Origin: Eubacterium sp. MSJ-33
GTDB lineage: Bacteria > Bacillota > Clostridia > Lachnospirales > Lachnospiraceae
Reading direction: 5' to 3'
Assembly (NCBI RefSeq): GCF_022174665.1
Contig: NZ_CP076562.1
Location: 2,000,525-2,064,524 of the forward strand
Length of the DNA stretch: 64,000 nt
Under the pieces are notes generated by a model. It did no database searches, was not told where the DNA came from, and saw nothing but the letters and a program-made list of their open reading frames with translations. A program made the position numbers and the translations under genes. Shown piece after piece: positions 60,536 to 64,000 of this stretch; the first letter of the stretch is position 1; each line of letters begins with the position of its first letter.

Positions 60536-61336
60536 TTACAAACATCCCCCACTATTCTCTGAGAAGGGCAGGGCAACCTGCGTGATGTAGTCTTCTGTAT
60601 GGTCTCCGCGGTTTGGAGGCCCTTCGAGATAGATACAGCGGAATCCGCCGGTTGCCTGAATTTTATTTTCCTGTACATATGCCTGCAGGGCGTCAATCGC
60701 GGTATTGATTCCTTCGTAAGCGCCACGATAGTAGATGCACAAGGCAGACATTTCCGCAAACTCCATCCGCTCTTCTCCCGCAAAATCTTCCGAGACAGGG
60801 ATGCAGCATAGCAGATCGAGTTCCTTGCAGGAGGAACCTGCACGTACAGTAAACATGCGGCTTCCCATGGACATTTTTCCTGTTCTTGCTGCGGCTATAT
60901 AGGTATCCCGCAGTTTGATGGCGGCGTCCTTGGCATCGGTACACTGGTATCTGCGGCAGAAACACACCTGCCTAGGCAGACGGACACGGTGCACGCTTAA
61001 GTCTCCCGGTTTTGCCGCGCGCAGTTGAAGCAGATGGATGTTGCGGTCCAAGGTTGCTCGCAGATCCATGAGGCGGTCAAGATAGCGGTCAAGGTTTTCT
61101 GTATCATAGTAATATTCTCTGATTTCCGTCAGCGAAAGTCCCAGTGTCTGCAACGAGCGGATGGCACGAATCTGCGTCATATTATCCGCAGTATAATAGC
61201 GGTAGCCGCTTGCTTCATCCTTGACTGCAGGTGTCAGCAGTCCTATCTCTTCATAGACAAGGATTGTCTTCCGTGTCACTCCCAAGATCTTGGCAATCTC
61301 GCCGATTTTAAATAGATGCTCACTTTGTTTTCTCAT
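60536..61336 (-). CDS. MerR-family regulator with GyrI-like effector domain
   Basis: A 266-residue protein: MerR HTH (FKIGEIAKILGVTRKTILVYEEIGLLTPAVKDEASGYRYYTADNMTQIRAIRSL), a coiled-coil dimer helix, then a GyrI/BmrR-like ligand domain (about 120-266) with MEFAEMSALCIYYRGAYEGINTAIDAL. Such proteins activate drug-efflux genes on binding lipophilic compounds. A typical MerR promoter lies upstream, on the other strand (61489-61519), but its target gene seems missing. Confidence 0.88.
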   Translation of the reverse strand: MRKQSEHLFKIGEIAKILGVTRKTILVYEEIGLLTPAVKDEASGYRYYTADNMTQIRAIRSLQTLGLSLTEIREYYYDTENLDRYLDRLMDLRATLDRNIHLLQLRAAKPGDLSVHRVRLPRQVCFCRRYQCTDAKDAAIKLRDTYIAAARTGKMSMGSRMFTVRAGSSCKELDLLCCIPVSEDFAGEERMEFAEMSALCIYYRGAYEGINTAIDALQAYVQENKIQATGGFRCIYLEGPPNRGDHTEDYITQVALPFSENSGGCL

Positions 61337-61488
61337 AGAAATCCTCCTGATAAAATCGGTATTTTTTTCTCTGATGATGCGAATCTCTGTCTAAATATAA
61401 TCCAAATAATCAATCCCATACAATCAAGTCTTTTCTGTAGATAACGCGAATTATTCGCGATTCCTGCCTGGAAAAATCAAATTTCCCA

Positions 61489-61519
61489 TTGACTTGTCCC
61501 TTAGGGGACGATTTAAAAT
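61489..61519 (+). promoter_or_regulatory. MerR-type promoter with 19-bp spacer and palindromic operator
   Basis: TTGACT (61489-61494), a 19-bp spacer and TAAAAT (61514-61519); the spacer holds GTCCCTTAGGGGAC (61496-61509). The long spacer and palindrome are the hallmark of promoters twisted open by MerR proteins. A gaggagga ribosome-binding site stands at about 61550, but no ORF follows it. 61593-61627 forms a strong GC hairpin (GGCAGGCC ... GGCCTGCC). Confidence 0.78.
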
Positions 61520-61764
61520 TATCATAACAGAATGTTTATAGGTTTACAAGAGGAGGAAAACCCTCAGAAGAAGAATAATTCCTAGTTTGGATGGCAGGCC
61601 TGCAGATCGGTGATCTGTGGGCCTGCCGGATATAAGAAATATATAACGCAATTACAGATAGATGATTACCGGATGTTTAAAGATTCATAAAAATGGATGT
61701 AAGATTCTAGTAATATTCTACAATTGTAATTAATAATAGTATGTGTTACTATTTCGATAATGTA

Positions 61765-61860
61765 AGTAAATATTTGGCAAAACAATCGAAAGATTGCGAC
61801 GCAAAGCTATAGGGCCTGTAAGATGGCAGCCAGTTGCACGGACGTATAACGTAACGTTTA
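61765..61860 (+). ncRNA. c-di-GMP-I (GEMM) riboswitch
   Basis: The aptamer has the conserved blocks: ggcaaaa at 61776, a GAAA tetraloop hairpin (caatcgaaagattg), gacgcaaagc (61798-61807), ggcctgtaagatggcagcc, and a closing gttgcac. They match the GEMM-I consensus. It precedes a terminator hairpin and the hybrid kinase gene, so binding of c-di-GMP probably decides between termination and read-through. Confidence 0.88.
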
Positions 61861-61864
61861 TTTC

Positions 61865-61914
61865 AGAAGCATTGTATTGCCATATAAGGGTAGGTATAAT
61901 GCTTCTTTTTATTT
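61865..61914 (+). terminator. Riboswitch-controlled terminator
   Basis: AGAAGCATT (61865-61873) pairs with AATGCTTCT (61898-61906), with further partial pairing, followed by TTTTTATTT, just before the kinase ATG. Confidence 0.85.
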
Positions 61915-61926
61915 GATAAGGGTAGA

Positions 61927-63678
61927 ATGTACATGGACAAAAGAGATGATTATAAGCAGACAATAATGAATATGGAGATGGTGCTTGCAAAGCTTCTGAC
62001 ACTGGATCATTCGATGTCAGAGCAGCAGTTGGATATGCAGATTCCGCAGTTACTTGAGCAGATTGGAGAATATACGCAGTCCGATCGTGTGTATATTTTC
62101 GACTGTGTATCTCTGGATCACCGGAGCTATCGGAACACGTTTGAGTGGTGCAAAGAGGGCGTGTATTCCCTGCAGGAACGGATGCAGAAGCTCTCTGCGC
62201 AGACGATACCGTGCTGGCAAAAACAATTTGAACAGGGAGACAGTGTACTGATTGCCAACATAGATGATGTGCAAAATGAAATGCCATTTGAGTATGAATT
62301 GCTGCAGATGAGAGGTGTTCATACAGCAATTGTAGTGCCGGTCATGTCACAGAATCGTCTGAATGGTTTTATGGGTCTTGATAATCCGGGAACAGAGTTC
62401 GGACCGCTGGCATCAAAGTTGTTACAGGATGCAGGAACACATATCAGTTATATTCGTGAACATCATAGAACTATGCAGAAAGAGCGCGGGCAGATGAAGC
62501 TTTTGGCACAGGCATTTGAGGAGGCACAGAAAGCGCATGTTGCGAAATCGGAGTTTTTATCCCGTATGTCGCATGATATCCGTATGCCTTTAAATGATAT
62601 CATAGGGATGATGGATATAAGTGAGCGCAGCTATGAAGATATAGAACTCATGAGAGTAACTCGTGTGAAGACAACGACGGAAACGAATTATTTGATGAAA
62701 CTGCTTGGCGATGCGCTGGAGATGTGTAAGCTGCAGGACGGCTCAGCTGTGCTGGTGCAGGAAGAATTTTATATGGCAGATGTCATTGCAGAGATGATAG
62801 CATTTGCACAATCGCGTGGAGAAGGAAAGAAGATAACGGTCGTTTCGGATGTCGCAGAAAATATCAGATATTCCCGCGTGTATGGAAGTCCGATGCATGT
62901 GCGCCAAATGTTGGAAAAAATACTTACAAATGCGATTCAGTATAATCATTATGAGGGCATGGTAAAGTTCAAAGCCCGCATAGCGATGGAAAATGTGGCC
63001 CGTGTTGTGTATGAATTTACAATTGAAGACAATGGAGTTGGGATGGAGGCAGAGTTTATTGACCATATCTTTGAACCGTTTGTCCAGGAAGCGATGGATG
63101 TGCGCAGCAGTTATCAGGGAACCGGACTTGGCATGACGATTACGAAGAGTATTCTTGACCTTATGGATGGGCGTGTCCGTGTGGAAAGCAGGAAAAATGT
63201 CGGAAGCACATTTACTGTCACGATTCCTTTCGAGAAGGTTATACGCGATGGGTTCGAAGGAAATATGCCGAAGGGGACGGTGCAGCCGAATATAACAAAT
63301 ATGCGGATTCTACTTGCGGAAGATAATGACATAAACCGGGATGTTGTGAAGTTCATTCTGGAAGATGCAGGTGCGAAGGTGCACGCAGTGTCAGATGGAT
63401 ATCAGGCAGTGGAGGCATATCTTAATGCACCGGAGAATACCTATGATGTGATATTGATGGATGTCATGATGCCGAATATCGATGGATTGGAAGCTACGCG
63501 GATTATCCGTGGGCAGAAACGTGCAGATGCGCGCACGATAGGGATTGTGGCACTTAGTGTGAATGTATTTGCAGAAGACGTGCATCGAACCAGAGCTGCG
63601 GGAATGAATGAGCAGCTTACGAAGCCATTAAATACGGAGAAGATGCTGCGGACGATTGCGCGGTATCGCAGGTGTTGA
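61927..63678 (+). CDS. Hybrid sensor histidine kinase/response regulator with GAF-like input
   Basis: A 583-residue soluble protein. Residues 20-180 form a GAF-like sensor (DRVYIFDCVSLDHRSYRNTFEWCKEGV, then TAIVVPVMSQNRLNGFMGLDNP). HisKA follows (EFLSRMSHDIRMPLNDIIGMMD, His about 219), then HATPase (IEDNGVGMEAEFIDHIFEPF; SSYQGTGLGMTIT) and a receiver domain (ILLAEDNDINRDVVKFILEDAGA, phospho-Asp in VILMDVMMPNIDG). The ATG at 61927 or 61933 starts it. Its 5' leader is the c-di-GMP riboswitch, linking c-di-GMP to a phosphorelay. Confidence 0.9.
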   Translation: MYMDKRDDYKQTIMNMEMVLAKLLTLDHSMSEQQLDMQIPQLLEQIGEYTQSDRVYIFDCVSLDHRSYRNTFEWCKEGVYSLQERMQKLSAQTIPCWQKQFEQGDSVLIANIDDVQNEMPFEYELLQMRGVHTAIVVPVMSQNRLNGFMGLDNPGTEFGPLASKLLQDAGTHISYIREHHRTMQKERGQMKLLAQAFEEAQKAHVAKSEFLSRMSHDIRMPLNDIIGMMDISERSYEDIELMRVTRVKTTTETNYLMKLLGDALEMCKLQDGSAVLVQEEFYMADVIAEMIAFAQSRGEGKKITVVSDVAENIRYSRVYGSPMHVRQMLEKILTNAIQYNHYEGMVKFKARIAMENVARVVYEFTIEDNGVGMEAEFIDHIFEPFVQEAMDVRSSYQGTGLGMTITKSILDLMDGRVRVESRKNVGSTFTVTIPFEKVIRDGFEGNMPKGTVQPNITNMRILLAEDNDINRDVVKFILEDAGAKVHAVSDGYQAVEAYLNAPENTYDVILMDVMMPNIDGLEATRIIRGQKRADARTIGIVALSVNVFAEDVHRTRAAGMNEQLTKPLNTEKMLRTIARYRRC

Positions 63679-63691
63679 ATAAAAAGGACAG

Positions 63692-63730
63692 AGTATTGCT
63701 TTTTCGTTTGAGAAAGCAATACTTTTTTTG
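63692..63730 (+). terminator. Intrinsic terminator after the hybrid kinase
   Basis: agtattgcttt (63692-63702) / aaagcaatact (63713-63723) followed by ttttttt. Confidence 0.9.
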
Positions 63731-63757
63731 TGTGTGAAATGTGATATAATCATTATA

Positions 63758-63816
63758 GTTGGAGGTGCCTGTACATACAGGCATAATACGAGAACTTCAT
63801 GGAGCCAACAGGCACC
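63758..63816 (+). promoter_or_regulatory. Possible regulatory leader with alternative hairpins
   Basis: GGTGCCTG (63764-63771) can pair with CAGGCACC (63809-63816), while GCCTGT-acat-ACAGGC (63767-63782) forms a local hairpin that uses the same bases. GTTGG (63758-63762) and CCAAC (63805-63809) extend the long pairing. A TATAAT lies at 63744-63749. This is consistent with a switching leader for the next gene, but the class is unknown. Confidence 0.35.
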
Positions 63817-63858
63817 GTGGAATAATGAGAGACAGGTTTTTGGGAAGGAGTTGTTACT

Positions 63859-64000
63859 ATGAATTTATATGAGACAGATGCGGAATTTATGGAGCGTTTT
63901 GAGCGGTTTGCATTTACGGAGATTGTAAACGAGAACGGAATGAAGCTGGATGACGAGACCCGGTATATGTCAATTCTCGCATCCCTGATCGGATGTCAGG
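63859..64000 (+). CDS. Carboxymuconolactone decarboxylase (AhpD-like) family protein, N-terminal part
   Basis: The first 47 codons: MNLYETDAEFMERFERFAFT ... LDDETRYMSILASLIGCQ. The LDDETRYMSILASLIGCQ stretch is typical of the CMD family, often with a downstream CxxC (beyond the window). The ATG has ggaaggag 7 bases upstream. The gene runs off the right edge. Confidence 0.75.
   Translation, partial: MNLYETDAEFMERFERFAFTEIVNENGMKLDDETRYMSILASLIGCQ

Overview
The window looks like a chromosomal segment of a spore-forming, Gram-positive gut Clostridium relative, most likely a Lachnospiraceae member. The reasons are a sporulation/germination block (SPOCS-LysM protein, GerA-type receptor genes, spoIIR, a PdaA-type deacetylase), a long Firmicutes-type SRP RNA next to tadA, a raffinose ABC/alpha-galactosidase/sucrose phosphorylase locus and a c-di-GMP-I riboswitch. 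The genus cannot be fixed from sequence alone. I saw no rRNA, tRNA or CRISPR array.

Layout. 1-2.7 kb: the start of tyrA (minus), a YwmB-like gene and a complete IS3-family element (1195-2659) that split a terminator hairpin. 2.7-5.8 kb: an AT-rich two-gene cassette (HExxH zincin plus large HD-domain protein). 5.9-16.5 kb: map, a PrcB-like lipoprotein, SPOCS-LysM, ispE, a GntR regulator, gerAA, a gerAB-gerAC fusion, spoIIR, ddl and a DUF1934 gene. 16.5-22.7 kb (minus): CPBP protease, membrane protein, plsC, malQ, aminotransferase, then a long foldback repeat and a small soluble chemoreceptor-like protein. 22.9-32.8 kb: tatD, rsmA, unknown, GNAT, tadA, SRP RNA, HD hydrolase, flippase, murG, TSCPD, membrane protein, PdaA-type deacetylase. 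32.8-35.0 kb: a foldback repeat and a small AT-rich island. 35.1-42.2 kb: rhodanese, THUMP methyltransferase, papain-like protease, repeats, rdgB, repeats, yfcE, a foldback repeat, rlmD with a decayed tail. 42.2-45 kb: AT-rich PfkB kinase, micro-ORF and a broken hybrid kinase. 45-54 kb: AraC-regulated alpha-galactoside utilisation. 54-60.5 kb: lipoprotein with an RNA-like leader, iorAB-paaK, a type III toxin-antitoxin module, a cysteine hydrolase. 60.5-64 kb: MerR regulator facing an apparently orphaned MerR-type promoter, a riboswitch-controlled hybrid kinase, and the start of a carboxymuconolactone decarboxylase family gene.

How genes work together. The 46-54 kb genes import an alpha-galactoside, hydrolyse it (GH36) and process the released sucrose by phosphorolysis and possibly by a dedicated sucrose kinase that resembles an unfused half of the AgaSK enzyme. 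iorAB plus paaK turn aryl-pyruvates into aryl-acetyl-CoA. The germination and spore-coat genes cluster together.

The most unusual content is non-coding. Two families of long foldback elements (family A at 21595-21879 and 38538-38770; family B at 32800-32991 and 40391-40536) each have a conserved core of about 75-100 bp. The core is bracketed by long arms that differ between copies yet are self-complementary within each copy, and family A core hairpins show compensatory changes. A ToxN/AbiQ/CptN-like type III toxin-antitoxin module is also present, with an antitoxin RNA of unusual, weakly repetitive sequence.
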